This document shows, piece by piece, positions 36,377 to 44,912 of a stretch of DNA of 64,000 nt (position 1 is the stretch's first letter; each line of letters begins with the position of its first letter). The notes beneath the pieces are model-generated. The model was not told the DNA's origin. It made no database searches and saw nothing but the letters and a program-made list of their open reading frames with translations. Location: NCBI RefSeq assembly GCF_907165045.1, contig NZ_CAJRAU010000003.1, positions 372,001-436,000 on the forward strand, given 5' to 3'. Source of the DNA: Dyadobacter linearis (GTDB taxonomy: Bacteria > Bacteroidota > Bacteroidia > Cytophagales > Spirosomataceae). The translations under genes and the position numbers were made by a program.

Positions 36377-36787
36377 ATGGACTTGCAAGGAACTGATAAG
36401 GATAAAGAGAAAAAACCGAATCCTTCAAATAAGAATATGAGCGAGCCGGACACACTGGTTGAAACGCTCGAAAGCCTGAAAGAAGAAGGTTACACGTACG
36501 ATTTCAACCTTACGGCGCACGCGCTGGAAGTCCACAAGGAAGACGGAATCTGTCTGAATCTCTCTCCCGAGGATTTCGATATCGTTCAGGTGTACCGCTT
36601 TGAAGGGATGACCGACCCGGCGGATATGTCGATACTTTATGCGATCGAGTCCAAGGACGGATTGAAAGGTACGATGGTCAGCAGCTACGGCGTATATGCT
36701 GACGCGATGTCAAATGAAATGATCAAAAAGCTGGATACGAGAAGTTCGCTGATCGTGCATAGTGACGATGACGATATTGCGCATTAA
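36377..36787 (+). CDS. Small conserved Bacteroidota protein (often labelled PRPP synthetase)
   Basis: A 136-residue soluble protein. A charged, low-complexity start (KDKEKKPNPSNK) is followed by the conserved part LVETLESLKEEGYTYDFNL, GICLNLSPEDFDIVQVYRFEGMTDPADMSILYAI, and KGTMVSSYGVYAD. Homologs are often labelled phosphoribosylpyrophosphate synthetase, but at 136 residues it is less than half the size of that enzyme and has no PRPP-binding loop, so I do not accept the label. The tail is acidic (SDDDDIAH). The ATG at 36377 is preferred over the open frame to 36344. Function unknown. Confidence 0.65.
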   Translation: MDLQGTDKDKEKKPNPSNKNMSEPDTLVETLESLKEEGYTYDFNLTAHALEVHKEDGICLNLSPEDFDIVQVYRFEGMTDPADMSILYAIESKDGLKGTMVSSYGVYADAMSNEMIKKLDTRSSLIVHSDDDDIAH

Positions 36788-36907
36788 TTGCGCTCTTATT
36801 CACACTATATTGTAAATTGAAGAGTGGAAAAGATGTTACGTTAGCCTTTTGGTGTAATGTGGCATCTTTTCATTTTGCCCGAACCTATCAACTAATCAAC
36901 ATATTGC

Positions 36908-37600
36908 ATGAAAGACATTCTGGAATGGGAAAGGGTATTGCTTAATGAGCTTCCTCCCATTTTTCTTGTTGAAGTGCTGGTGCGCTCAACCGTCATGTTT
37001 GTCTTTTTGCTGATCGCACTTCGCATAACCGGAAAACGTGGTGTAAGGCAGCTTTCCATTTTTGAAACGGTTATTATTATCGCGCTGGGATCTGCCGCCG
37101 GTGATCCGATGTTTTATGAAGATGTGGGTATTTTGCCTGCATTGGTCGTTTTTGCAACTATTATCGCGTTATACCGGGTAGTAACCTGGCTTACAGGAAA
37201 GAGTAAATTTTTCGAGAAACTGATCGAAGGAAAAACGGTATGTTTGATTCACGAAGGCAAATTTTCAACTTCTGAATTCAAAAAAGAAACACTCGCTCAG
37301 GACGAATTTTTCTCGGAATTACGGTCAAAAAGTATTGAACATCTTGGACAGATCCGTAAAGCTTATCTGGAACCTTCGGGTGAAGTGAGTATCTTCTTTT
37401 ATCAGGACGAGGAAGTAAAATATGGCTTGCCGCTCCTGCCAGAGTTGTATTACAAGAAAAGCAAGACGATATTGAATGCGGGTTACCATTCCTGTACCTT
37501 TTGCGGGCACACCGAGAAGTTGGAGCCAGGTACGCACAACTGTGAGGTATGCAGCAGAGACGAGTGGGTATGTTCGATCAATTCGTTGCGCATTGGATAG
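36908..37600 (+). CDS. DUF421 (YetF-like) membrane protein with a four-Cys tail
   Basis: A 230-residue inner-membrane protein: hydrophobic N-terminal region with about three segments (residues ~17-92), the conserved LRITGKRGVRQLSIFE turn, then a soluble YetF-like domain (IEGKTVCLIHEGKF, DEFFSELRSKSIEHLGQI, KAYLEPSGEVSIFF). The tail has Cys196, Cys199, Cys212 and Cys215 (CTFCGHTEKLEPGTHNCEVC), a CXXC-X12-CXXC zinc-ribbon-like knuckle not usual in the short Bacillus YetF form. DUF421 role is unclear. Spacing to the neighbours (120 and 75 bases) suggests its own transcript. Confidence 0.85.
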   Translation: MKDILEWERVLLNELPPIFLVEVLVRSTVMFVFLLIALRITGKRGVRQLSIFETVIIIALGSAAGDPMFYEDVGILPALVVFATIIALYRVVTWLTGKSKFFEKLIEGKTVCLIHEGKFSTSEFKKETLAQDEFFSELRSKSIEHLGQIRKAYLEPSGEVSIFFYQDEEVKYGLPLLPELYYKKSKTILNAGYHSCTFCGHTEKLEPGTHNCEVCSRDEWVCSINSLRIG

Positions 37601-37675
37601 TATTTTAAGTTAAAAACATCGAAAAAACGCGCTGGCACAGCTATTTAACGGCTTTGCTTTAAAAATGACACAGCT

Positions 37676-38077
37676 ATGGAAATGATAGAATTGACAGAAG
37701 AACTGATCAGGACAGCCGAGGAGCGGTCGAAAGGACAGCCTTATCCTCATTTTGCAAAAAACCTGAAAGCGATCGGGGTAGATAATTACGAAATCCGCGT
37801 GAGAGATCATGCGCGTACCTATACAGCCAAAAACGGAGACAAGCTCCATATCCCCGGCGACTATCCCGAGTTTGAATGCGCAGAAGCTTTCGAATTGGAA
37901 GAGGTAAAGAAAGCGATCAAGCGAAGCCAGGATGGCGAAATCGACTATCAGACTTTCCTCAGGGAGATCGGCGCAGCAGGTATTCACACCTACGTCGCCG
38001 ACCTTACGGGTATGACGATTATTTATCAGGGACCCAACTCTGAATATGAATATGAGGAGAGCATTCCGGAAGTATAG
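37676..38077 (+). CDS. DUF1398 family protein
   Basis: A 133-residue soluble protein. It begins LTEELIRTAEERSKGQPYPHFAKNL, continues with KAIGVDNYEIRVRDHARTYTA and FECAEAFELEEVKKAIKRSQDGEIDYQTFLREIGAAGIHTYVADL, the DUF1398 pattern of an alpha/beta fold. Function of the family is not established. It is convergent with the threonine aldolase gene 16 bases away. The bases 38075-38101 form a 7-bp stem (TAGCCTG / CAGGCTA) spanning both stop codons, but with no U-tract. Confidence 0.8.
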   Translation: MEMIELTEELIRTAEERSKGQPYPHFAKNLKAIGVDNYEIRVRDHARTYTAKNGDKLHIPGDYPEFECAEAFELEEVKKAIKRSQDGEIDYQTFLREIGAAGIHTYVADLTGMTIIYQGPNSEYEYEESIPEV

Positions 38078-38093
38078 CCTGGGGCGTTATCGC

Positions 38094-39107
38094 TCAGGCT
38101 AAACTTTTGCGAAGTTCTTCCAGATGTGAATCGTTGAAATCCAGGTGGGTTACAAAACGGACCAGTCCCCGCCCAAAAGTAACAGCAAGTATCCCGAGCT
38201 CCGCCAGTTTTTGCACATATTCAACTTCTGAGATCCCGTCCGCTAACCTGATGATTACGATATTGGTATCAACTGGGAATACAGCTTCCACTTCTGCTTT
38301 TGCTTCGAATATCTTCCCGATTTCTCTTGCGCGTGCATGGTCTTCCTTCAACCTTTCTACGTGGTGGTCCAATGCATAAATACCCGCCGCCGCCAAAAAG
38401 CCGGCCTGCCGCCAACCGCCGCCCATCGATTTCCGGAAACGGCGAGCCTTATTGATCGTTTCTTTTGATCCGAGCAACAGCGAACCTATCGGGCACCCAA
38501 GACCTTTGGACAAACAAATACTGATACTATCAAAAACTTCCCCAAACTGACGCGGCGTCTCGCCGGTTTCCACCAATGCATTAAACAATCTAGCTCCGTC
38601 CAGGTGCAGGGGAATACCCTTTTCGTTACAAACCTGCCTGATCGCCTTTATTTCCTCAAAATCATAGTAGCTCCCGCCACCCTTGTTCATGGTATTTTCG
38701 AGAGAAACCAGGCGGGTTACGGTGGAGTGAATATCGTGCTCGGGACTAATAGCAGCCGCTACCTGACTTGCAGTAAGCCTTCCTCTGTCACCATCCAGGA
38801 GCTTCACCGACGAAAGCGAATTGAGCATAATGCCGCCACCTTCATACAGATATATATGAGAATATTTGTCGCAGATCACATCGCTGCCGGGCTGGGTATG
38901 TACTTTGATCGCCAGCTGGTTAGTCATCGTTCCCGAAGCGCAAAACAGTGCATCTTCCATTCCAAAAAGCTCCGCAGCCTTTTCCTGCAATGCATTGACA
39001 GTAGGATCGTCGCCCATTACATCGTCGCCCACCGTGGCTTCCCACATCGCCTCCTGCATTTCCCGGGTCGGTTTCGTAACGGTATCACTGCGTAAGTCAA
39101 TTTTCAT
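38094..39107 (-). CDS. ltaE: Low-specificity L-threonine aldolase
   Basis: A 337-residue PLP-dependent enzyme splitting L-threonine (and allo-threonine) to glycine and acetaldehyde. It opens [19 protein letters not shown], with [23 protein letters not shown] and [15 protein letters not shown], and the PLP lysine is in [31 protein letters not shown] holds the conserved Asp. Length and order are standard for beta-eliminating-lyase family aldolases. The frame is open to 39137, but ATG at 39107 ([10 protein letters not shown]) is the usual start. It is divergent from a small gene 44 bases away. Cytoplasmic; a glycine or threonine catabolic role. Confidence 0.93.
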   Translation of the reverse strand: MKIDLRSDTVTKPTREMQEAMWEATVGDDVMGDDPTVNALQEKAAELFGMEDALFCASGTMTNQLAIKVHTQPGSDVICDKYSHIYLYEGGGIMLNSLSSVKLLDGDRGRLTASQVAAAISPEHDIHSTVTRLVSLENTMNKGGGSYYDFEEIKAIRQVCNEKGIPLHLDGARLFNALVETGETPRQFGEVFDSISICLSKGLGCPIGSLLLGSKETINKARRFRKSMGGGWRQAGFLAAAGIYALDHHVERLKEDHARAREIGKIFEAKAEVEAVFPVDTNIVIIRLADGISEVEYVQKLAELGILAVTFGRGLVRFVTHLDFNDSHLEELRKSLA

Positions 39108-39151
39108 TATGAATACATTTAAACAGATATATTGCATTCAAAATACGAAAT

Positions 39152-39334
39152 ATGGACTTCGAAGAGTATCTGATAACGAAAAAGATTGATGTAAATGCCT
39201 TCAAAAAGGCCGATGCGGCACGTTTTGAGGAATGGAGCAGCATTTTTCAAACGATGCATCCTGAAAGTTTTACGCAGCACAAAAAATTCCTGATCAACGA
39301 GATCAGGAGACGGTACCATCTGAAGGAAGACTAG
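39152..39334 (+). CDS. Small conserved hypothetical protein (60 residues)
   Basis: A 60-residue soluble helical protein (MDFEEYLITKKID, then KADAARFEEWSSIFQTMHP and KKFLINEIRRRYHL). Very short proteins with this M-P-x-S-F-T-x-x-K-x-x-L-I-N-x-I-R-R pattern recur in Cytophagales, from memory, which is why I accept it. It starts 44 bases from the divergent aldolase gene and ends 10 bases before the convergent oxidase gene, so it fills the gap. No function is known. Confidence 0.65.
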   Translation: MDFEEYLITKKIDVNAFKKADAARFEEWSSIFQTMHPESFTQHKKFLINEIRRRYHLKED

Positions 39335-39344
39335 GAAGCAAGCA

Positions 39345-40493
39345 TTATCCTTTCATTTCTTCCATAATCTTCATCAGGATACCGACCGTTTTTTCAGTTT
39401 GCTCTTTGTTGGGCGTCGTGTCCCAATTGCCCACAATCCCGTTGCTGCCGATATAAATGCCGTCTTTTCTTGAAATAAAATTGGCTCCCTGGGTGTAAAG
39501 TTTATAGTTAATATCACTTTGGGGAATAAGGCACGAAAGCTGGCCGGAGACGGGAGTCAGCTCTTCATCATTGAAAACCGGCTTCGCTCCCAGCCCCATG
39601 CAATTGACCACCACTTTCTCCGGCAATGCGTCAATATCTTCCAGTTTTTTAATTTCCTGGATCTTCACTTTCCCGCCAAACATTGTGAAATCCTGCAACT
39701 GGTGACGAAGGTAAGTAGGGATATTGAACATGATATTGGAGCGCCGCGTCACATATTCCGCTTTGAATGGATGCTCTTTTTTATCCAGCCTCACGCGTTC
39801 CGGCAGCAAACCTTCTATCTCAAAATCCTCCCCGCCCGCGCCCGGCGTATACACAGGTACCTGATGAAAAACGCTGTATTCTTCTGCCCAGCAGGCAATA
39901 TCATTCATACCCAACATAAACTGAAACCGCCGGTGCGAAAAGCGCGTCGCTTCTTCCCAAATCGTCTTGAATTCCGGCTTAGCCACATTTTTATCACAAA
40001 CCCGCGATGCCGGGGACCACGTACCTGTCGCCAGGTTACTGGTAATATTAGGCGGAACATCTTTGGTATAAATAGTCACTTCGCATCCGCTTTCCTGCAA
40101 AAGTCTGGCAGTAGCAATTCCCACGGTTCCGCAGCCGATTACCGCCACTTTCTTTTCACCCGTTTTGAGCACATTGTTGCGCGCGATATTGCCGGTTCCC
40201 CACGAAAGCGACCAGCCGCTTCCGCCGTGCCCGTAGTTATGAACCAGCGTTTTGTTACCCAGCTGCTCCACGTCGAGCCTCGGCCCCGAAGCCCGAAAAG
40301 GCCGCAAGCCTACCGTTTCCTTCACGATCCTGTCCATCGAAAGCCGGAGCTTGGGAATCTGGTGGTAGCCCCGACTGATATGAAAATGTTTGTCGGGATA
40401 TTGCAGCTGCGTTTTTGGCGCACAGGCAGACGCGATCGTGCCTAATGCAAAACTGGCGGGAATTGCTTTTTCGAAGAAGTTTCTGCGGTTCAT
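39345..40493 (-). CDS. FAD-dependent oxidoreductase, D-amino-acid-oxidase-like
   Basis: A 382-residue secreted flavoprotein. N-terminus RRNFFEKAIPASFAL has a twin-arginine pattern and ends in a lipobox-like ASAC, so it may be exported by Tat and lipidated. The FAD motif is VAVIGCGTVGIATARLL (near residue 115). Late blocks VVNCMGLGAKPVF and RKDGIYIGSNGIVGNWDTT fit the DAO fold. It would oxidise amines or D-amino acids to imines, giving H2O2. Substrate not determined. Note the two haloperoxidase-type genes 3-15 kb away, which need H2O2; a link is only a suggestion. Confidence 0.85.
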   Translation of the reverse strand: MNRRNFFEKAIPASFALGTIASACAPKTQLQYPDKHFHISRGYHQIPKLRLSMDRIVKETVGLRPFRASGPRLDVEQLGNKTLVHNYGHGGSGWSLSWGTGNIARNNVLKTGEKKVAVIGCGTVGIATARLLQESGCEVTIYTKDVPPNITSNLATGTWSPASRVCDKNVAKPEFKTIWEEATRFSHRRFQFMLGMNDIACWAEEYSVFHQVPVYTPGAGGEDFEIEGLLPERVRLDKKEHPFKAEYVTRRSNIMFNIPTYLRHQLQDFTMFGGKVKIQEIKKLEDIDALPEKVVVNCMGLGAKPVFNDEELTPVSGQLSCLIPQSDINYKLYTQGANFISRKDGIYIGSNGIVGNWDTTPNKEQTEKTVGILMKIMEEMKG

Positions 40494-40763
40494 CGGGTTA
40501 AGGTAAGTAAAGCTGGGTCAAATGAGATATTGTTATTTTTAATATTAAGAAATTATCTCTTGCCTACTGGTATTAACTCAAAAGAATATTTCCACACAAA
40601 GCATTTAATCCAATTATTACTTTACATTTTCCCAGTTGAGCAACATTTGTTTGTTACTGAATGCTGAAAGTGAAATTTATTGCATAGCGAGGCTTATTGG
40701 CTTTCGAAGTCGGAAGATCGAGAAAATAATGCTATGTTGGACGAATATCATATTCTGCCACTT

Positions 40764-41609
40764 ATGAATATCCACATCATCGATACCGGCTTTTTCAAAC
40801 TCGACGGAGGCGCTATGTTTGGCGTAGTCCCGAAATCACTCTGGAACAAACAAAATCCAGCTGACGAGAAGAACCTGTGCTCCTGGGCAATGCGCTGCCT
40901 GCTGATTGAGGACGGCGAAAAGCTGATTTTGATAGATACCGGGATGGGCGACAAGCAGGACGCGAAGTTCTTCGGGCACTACGACCTGCACGGCGACGCG
41001 ACGCTGATTTCTTCTATTCAGGAAAAAGGATTTGCGCCGGAGGACATTACTGATGTACTCTTAACTCACCTGCACTTTGATCACGTGGGCGGAGCGGTGC
41101 GTTTTCAGGACCAATCCCGTCTGGTACCCACTTTCCCCAATGCAACTTACTGGTCGAATCAGGCGCATTGGGAATGGGCGGTCAATCCAAATCCGAGGGA
41201 AAAAGCTTCTTTCTTAAAGGAAAATATACTTCCACTGCAAGAATCGGGACAGCTGAAATTTATTCAGGACAATATTTCCCCTTTTGGTTCTATGGATTTT
41301 TTGTACGTAAATGGGCATACTGAGCAAATGATGCTGCCGGTGATCACATATAAAGATCAAAAGATCATTTACGTAGCTGATCTGCTGCCTTCCTCATTTC
41401 ACATTCCGCTCCCCTGGATTATGAGCTACGATATGCGGCCGCTGCAAACGATGGACGAAAAACAGGCTGTACTTAAAGATGCGGCCGACGGAAATCACAT
41501 TCTCCTTTTCGAACATGATCCTATATACGAAGCGGCGATCGTAGAACAGACAGAAAAGGGAGTACGGATAAAGGAACGGGGTAAATTAAGCGATTTTATT
41601 AAAAGTTGA
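40764..41609 (+). CDS. MBL-fold metallo-hydrolase
   Basis: A 281-residue metallo-beta-lactamase-fold hydrolase: LIDTGMGDKQ, the metal motif LTHLHFDHVGG (HXHXDH), then VNGHTEQMMLPV and KIIYVADLLPS with the later metal-ligand aspartate, and LLFEHDPIYEAAIVE near the end. The open frame runs to a TTG at 40680, but the family starts at MNIHIIDTGFFKLDGG, so I begin at the ATG 40764; 40734 is the alternative. Specificity (lactone, thioester or other) is not evident. The patatin gene begins one base after the stop, so they are one operon. Confidence 0.85.
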   Translation: MNIHIIDTGFFKLDGGAMFGVVPKSLWNKQNPADEKNLCSWAMRCLLIEDGEKLILIDTGMGDKQDAKFFGHYDLHGDATLISSIQEKGFAPEDITDVLLTHLHFDHVGGAVRFQDQSRLVPTFPNATYWSNQAHWEWAVNPNPREKASFLKENILPLQESGQLKFIQDNISPFGSMDFLYVNGHTEQMMLPVITYKDQKIIYVADLLPSSFHIPLPWIMSYDMRPLQTMDEKQAVLKDAADGNHILLFEHDPIYEAAIVEQTEKGVRIKERGKLSDFIKS

Positions 41610-41610
41610 A

Positions 41611-42378
41611 ATGAAAATCGGTCTGGTATTATCGGGAGGCGGCGCGCGCGGAATTGCACATTTGGGGGTTATTCAGGCTTTGTTTGAAAAAGGTATCAAG
41701 CCCGATTTGATCAGTGCTACGAGCTCCGGCGCATTTGTCGGGGCGATGGTAGCATACGGATATCAGCCAAAAGAAGTGCTCGAAAAAATTACCCAGACCA
41801 GCTTTTACCCCTATTTAAGGCCAGGTTTCGGTGCGACTGGCTTGCTTCAAATGAAGCGCATTGAAACGGTGATCTGTCAATATATTCCTGAAAATTCCTT
41901 CGAATCCCTAAAAATCCCCCTGATACTGAATGCGACTGATATTGTGTCTGGGGAGACTGTACTTTACAGAAGCGGTGAACTCGCATTGCCTCTGCTGGCG
42001 TCCTGCTGCATTCCCGGACTTTTCAGTCCTATTCAGGTAAATGGCCGGGATATGGTCGACGGCGGGGTATTGAATAATCTGCCCGTCGAGCATATTGAGG
42101 GCGAGGCGGATCTTATTATCGGCAGCCACTGCAATCCATTCAGTCTCGACAAACCTTTAAAAACAACCACCGAGATCATATACCGAAGCCTGATCCTGGC
42201 CATGCACGCCAAAAACCGAGAGCGTTTCAAAAAATGCAACCTTATGATAGAACCGCCTGCTTTGAACCGGTTCGGAATTTTTGATTTCAAGAAAGCGAAA
42301 GCGCTTTTTGAGGTTGGGTATGTCTATACGACTAAGCTATTGGAAAACCCCGCAAACAGAAATCTAACAAATAATTAA
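41611..42378 (+). CDS. Patatin-like phospholipase
   Basis: A 255-residue cytoplasmic patatin-family acyl hydrolase. Oxyanion loop SGGGARGIAHLG (residues ~8-19), nucleophile elbow SATSSGAF with the Ser at 38, where the usual GXSXG has Ala in place of the first Gly, and the aspartate of the Ser-Asp dyad in VDGGVLNNLP. The RssA-like bacterial form is this size. It is translated with the MBL gene (one-base spacing), so both probably act on the same lipid or ester. The stop TAA lies inside the left arm of the hairpin at 42374-42420. Confidence 0.88.
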   Translation: MKIGLVLSGGGARGIAHLGVIQALFEKGIKPDLISATSSGAFVGAMVAYGYQPKEVLEKITQTSFYPYLRPGFGATGLLQMKRIETVICQYIPENSFESLKIPLILNATDIVSGETVLYRSGELALPLLASCCIPGLFSPIQVNGRDMVDGGVLNNLPVEHIEGEADLIIGSHCNPFSLDKPLKTTTEIIYRSLILAMHAKNRERFKKCNLMIEPPALNRFGIFDFKKAKALFEVGYVYTTKLLENPANRNLTNN

Positions 42379-42420
42379 CCTAGTAAATCCAAAGTTACAC
42401 TTTGGATTTACTAGGTTAAT
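42374..42420. repeat. Perfect 21-bp inverted repeat, 5-base loop
   Basis: Arms 42374-42394 and 42400-42420 are exact reverse complements over 21 bases, with loop TTACA. The left arm covers the stop of the patatin gene. The right arm ends 15 bases before the ATG of the ATPase gene. No U-tract follows (ACTTACATTG), so it is not an ordinary terminator. It could be an operator, an mRNA hairpin hiding the ATPase start, or a mobile-element end. Confidence 0.9.
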
Positions 42421-42435
42421 ACTTACATTGCATTT

Positions 42436-43602
42436 ATGATAAATCGCAATATCCAATCTATAATTGAGGAGCGGCTAGCGAAGACGCCGGCGGTCGCAAT
42501 TCTTGGTCCTAGGCAGGTCGGAAAAACCACACTGGCAAAAAGCCTTGCGACTTCAAGTAAAAAATCCTTCACCTATCTTGATATAGAAAACCCAAGGGAT
42601 CAGGTGAAACTAAGCGATCCCTACACTTTTCTTGAAAATCTGAGCGCAAACTGCGTAATCATTGATGAGATCCAATTACAACCAGAACTATTTTCACTAC
42701 TACGGCCATTGATAGACGCCGAGCGAACGCCAGGAAGATTTATTATTTTGGGTTCTGCTTCACCTGCCCTGATCAAGGGCGTTTCGGAATCGCTTGCCGG
42801 CAGAATCTCCTATATTGAATTAACCCCAATCGGATTACCGGAACTGCCTGATGAAATCTCGATGCGTGACCATTGGTTCAGAGGCGGATTTCCGGAGGCT
42901 TTACTTTCCGGAAATGACAAGGAAGCCACCAAATGGCTTGACGATTTCATTCGAAGTTATGCGGAGAGAGACTTAGCGCACCTTTTTAGTGTGGAGCTGG
43001 TGCCGACAACCTTACGTAATTTCTGGAACATGCTTGCTCATTCGAATGGCAATCTATGGAATGCTGAAATCTTCGCGAGGTCTCTTGGGGTAAGTGCTCC
43101 AACTGTTTTGCGGTACGTAAGTTTTCTAGAGGGCGGATATATGGTCAAACGCCTTCAACCCTGGTTCGTAAACGCTAAAAAAAGATTGATTAAATCTCCC
43201 AAAGTATATGTTCGTGACACGGGCATTCTGCACCGGCTGCTGAATATCCCGAATCCAGAGGAGCTGTCAGGACATCCGGGAGTTGGTGCTTCCTGGGAAG
43301 GATATGTTATTGAGCAAATTTATCAACGAGCTCAACACGACATTAATATGTTTTTTTACAGGACCCAGACCGGAGCCGAGTGTGATCTGATTTTGGTCAG
43401 AGGAATTACGCCGGTCGCATGTATCGAGATTAAGTTGAGTAATGCTCCCACAGTCTCCCGAGGATTTATAAGTTGTACTGAGGATTTAAATCCTGCATAT
43501 AAATTTATCATCACGCCGGGAAGTGACACTTACAATACAAGTCACAATGTCAAGATTATCAGCCTGATTGATTTTCTTGAAAAAGAGTTAAGTGAAATTT
43601 AA
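42436..43602 (+). CDS. DUF4143 AAA-type ATPase (COG1373-like)
   Basis: A 388-residue ATPase. Walker A is ILGPRQVGKTTLAK (residues ~22-35) and Walker B VIIDEIQLQPEL (~74-85), with sensor-like IILGSASP. The middle has RGGFPEALLSGN, and the C-terminal DUF4143 part carries YRTQTGAECDLILVRG and ACIEIKLS, a D-...-E-x-K pair of PD-(D/E)XK type. Such proteins are spread by transfer and their roles are unclear. Its stop overlaps the stop of the convergent haloperoxidase gene (TTAA at 43599-43602). The perfect hairpin before it probably belongs to its control. Family firm. Confidence 0.9.
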   Translation: MINRNIQSIIEERLAKTPAVAILGPRQVGKTTLAKSLATSSKKSFTYLDIENPRDQVKLSDPYTFLENLSANCVIIDEIQLQPELFSLLRPLIDAERTPGRFIILGSASPALIKGVSESLAGRISYIELTPIGLPELPDEISMRDHWFRGGFPEALLSGNDKEATKWLDDFIRSYAERDLAHLFSVELVPTTLRNFWNMLAHSNGNLWNAEIFARSLGVSAPTVLRYVSFLEGGYMVKRLQPWFVNAKKRLIKSPKVYVRDTGILHRLLNIPNPEELSGHPGVGASWEGYVIEQIYQRAQHDINMFFYRTQTGAECDLILVRGITPVACIEIKLSNAPTVSRGFISCTEDLNPAYKFIITPGSDTYNTSHNVKIISLIDFLEKELSEI

Positions 43603-44912
43603 TCGTGGCGTTCCAAAGTCCCGATCACCCAATCCCCAACTTGCTGCCCTTGCTTTTGCCCGTTGGTGATTGCGTCCATGAAGTGTATTCCACCATAAAA
43701 TCTGGACATGCCGGATTCGAGCGCGGCGGCCATGAAAGACGGAAATTTGCGGGCTTTTAAATTGAACCGCTCTTCTACTGAATCGGTATAGGCAAAATTT
43801 TCGCCCAAATAATGCGTCAGGATAACTGCTGAGCAAGTCGAGATCACGGAATGTCCGCTGAGGTATTCAGGGAAAGGCGGGGTTTGTAGAAATGGGGTCC
43901 AGGTTGGGTCAATATACTTGCGGATCGCCGTTTCGGGACGAATGCGATTGCTTCTGTACTTTTCGTCCCAGCACGTCATAAAACTGTCCATTAACCCGAT
44001 CGCGACCGAGGTATTAATGAGCAGCGTTTTCCCAAAATCGGCCTTCGCTTGCCGGCACGCAATATCCGTGATCCCCATCCAATGCGCGCCCGGCGAGATT
44101 TTCTTCATGCCTACCAATAAATGTCCTTTATTTTCCAGTGCAAACGGATTACAGTCCCAGAAAGCCGCAGTAACCCGGTGTTCCTGCTCCATTTTGTCAT
44201 CGTAATTCTGCTGCATTAGTTTAAAGAATTCTGAATTCTTATTTTCCGAGAACGCTACCGGTGGAGGAGGCGGAAATTGCGAGGCGGAGTCGAGCGTAAA
44301 TGGTCGAACAGTTGCGAAATAGGGCTCTACTGGCGGGAAATAGCCTGGTGGAGTCGGGTACCAGGTCCCTGGCGTCCTGCGCGGCTCGTATCTTGGGAAG
44401 TTGCTGATCAGATTGTATTTATCAGCTTTCGCGTATTTCAGGATCTGCTTGCTCATCTCTATTCCATAAGTTTTGGAACCAGCCAGAACCTCCTCGTCCC
44501 AGCCCAGCGTCCTGCATGAATCAACCAGTTTGTCCTGGTACTTCTGCAAAAGTGCGCCGGAGGGTTGCATTTTCTTGGCGGTTTCCAGCATCGCCATGAT
44601 CGCCGCGAGCTGGTAGGAATAGGTTTCAACAGCCGGTTTCACGATTTCAGGAAAACCGTTTAAAACGCCGTTCATGCTTTTGAATGCGGTATCATGCTGC
44701 GCCACAACTTCGTATCCCGCCAGACAGGCATAGGAAAAAAAGCGGGCGCTCAGCGGCGGGTTTGTCACGTCGTGGACCATCACGTCGGTCATTTGCAGCG
44801 TCACCTGCCCTATCGCGTCCGGACTGACAAAATGCTCCTTCCGCTCTTTTGCGCAACCAAACCACAGACAAACGGAGGCGACTATTATAATGATCTTACT
44901 GAACTTTGCCAA
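43599..44912 (-). CDS. Vanadium-dependent haloperoxidase / PAP2-type lipoprotein (copy 1)
   Basis: A 437-residue lipoprotein (lipobox CLWFGC, Cys20) with the vanadate/phosphate pocket of the PAP2 superfamily in its last third: K318-X6-R325P326, then SGH (352-354) and S403-R404-X5-H410. The early part is helical, as in bacterial vanadium haloperoxidases, and the central Pro-rich segment (TPGTWYPTPPGYFPP) is family-typical. Such enzymes use H2O2 and halide; phosphatase activity is the alternative. Its start overlaps the FG-GAP gene by 17 bases, giving coupled translation, and it is the last gene of the SusC/SusD pair 3 region. All metal-pocket residues are present. Halide choice cannot be told. 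Confidence 0.87.
   Translation of the reverse strand: MAKFSKIIIIVASVCLWFGCAKERKEHFVSPDAIGQVTLQMTDVMVHDVTNPPLSARFFSYACLAGYEVVAQHDTAFKSMNGVLNGFPEIVKPAVETYSYQLAAIMAMLETAKKMQPSGALLQKYQDKLVDSCRTLGWDEEVLAGSKTYGIEMSKQILKYAKADKYNLISNFPRYEPRRTPGTWYPTPPGYFPPVEPYFATVRPFTLDSASQFPPPPPVAFSENKNSEFFKLMQQNYDDKMEQEHRVTAAFWDCNPFALENKGHLLVGMKKISPGAHWMGITDIACRQAKADFGKTLLINTSVAIGLMDSFMTCWDEKYRSNRIRPETAIRKYIDPTWTPFLQTPPFPEYLSGHSVISTCSAVILTHYLGENFAYTDSVEERFNLKARKFPSFMAAALESGMSRFYGGIHFMDAITNGQKQGQQVGDWVIGTLERHD

Noticed and set aside
38075..38101. Hairpin across both stop codons of the DUF1398 and aldolase genes as a terminator
   Set aside because: Seven-bp stem but no U-tract in either direction.
39519..40445. 308-codon open frame on the plus strand across the FAD oxidoreductase gene
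   Set aside because: It is fully antisense to a gene with FAD motif and Tat-like signal, and shows no motif of its own.
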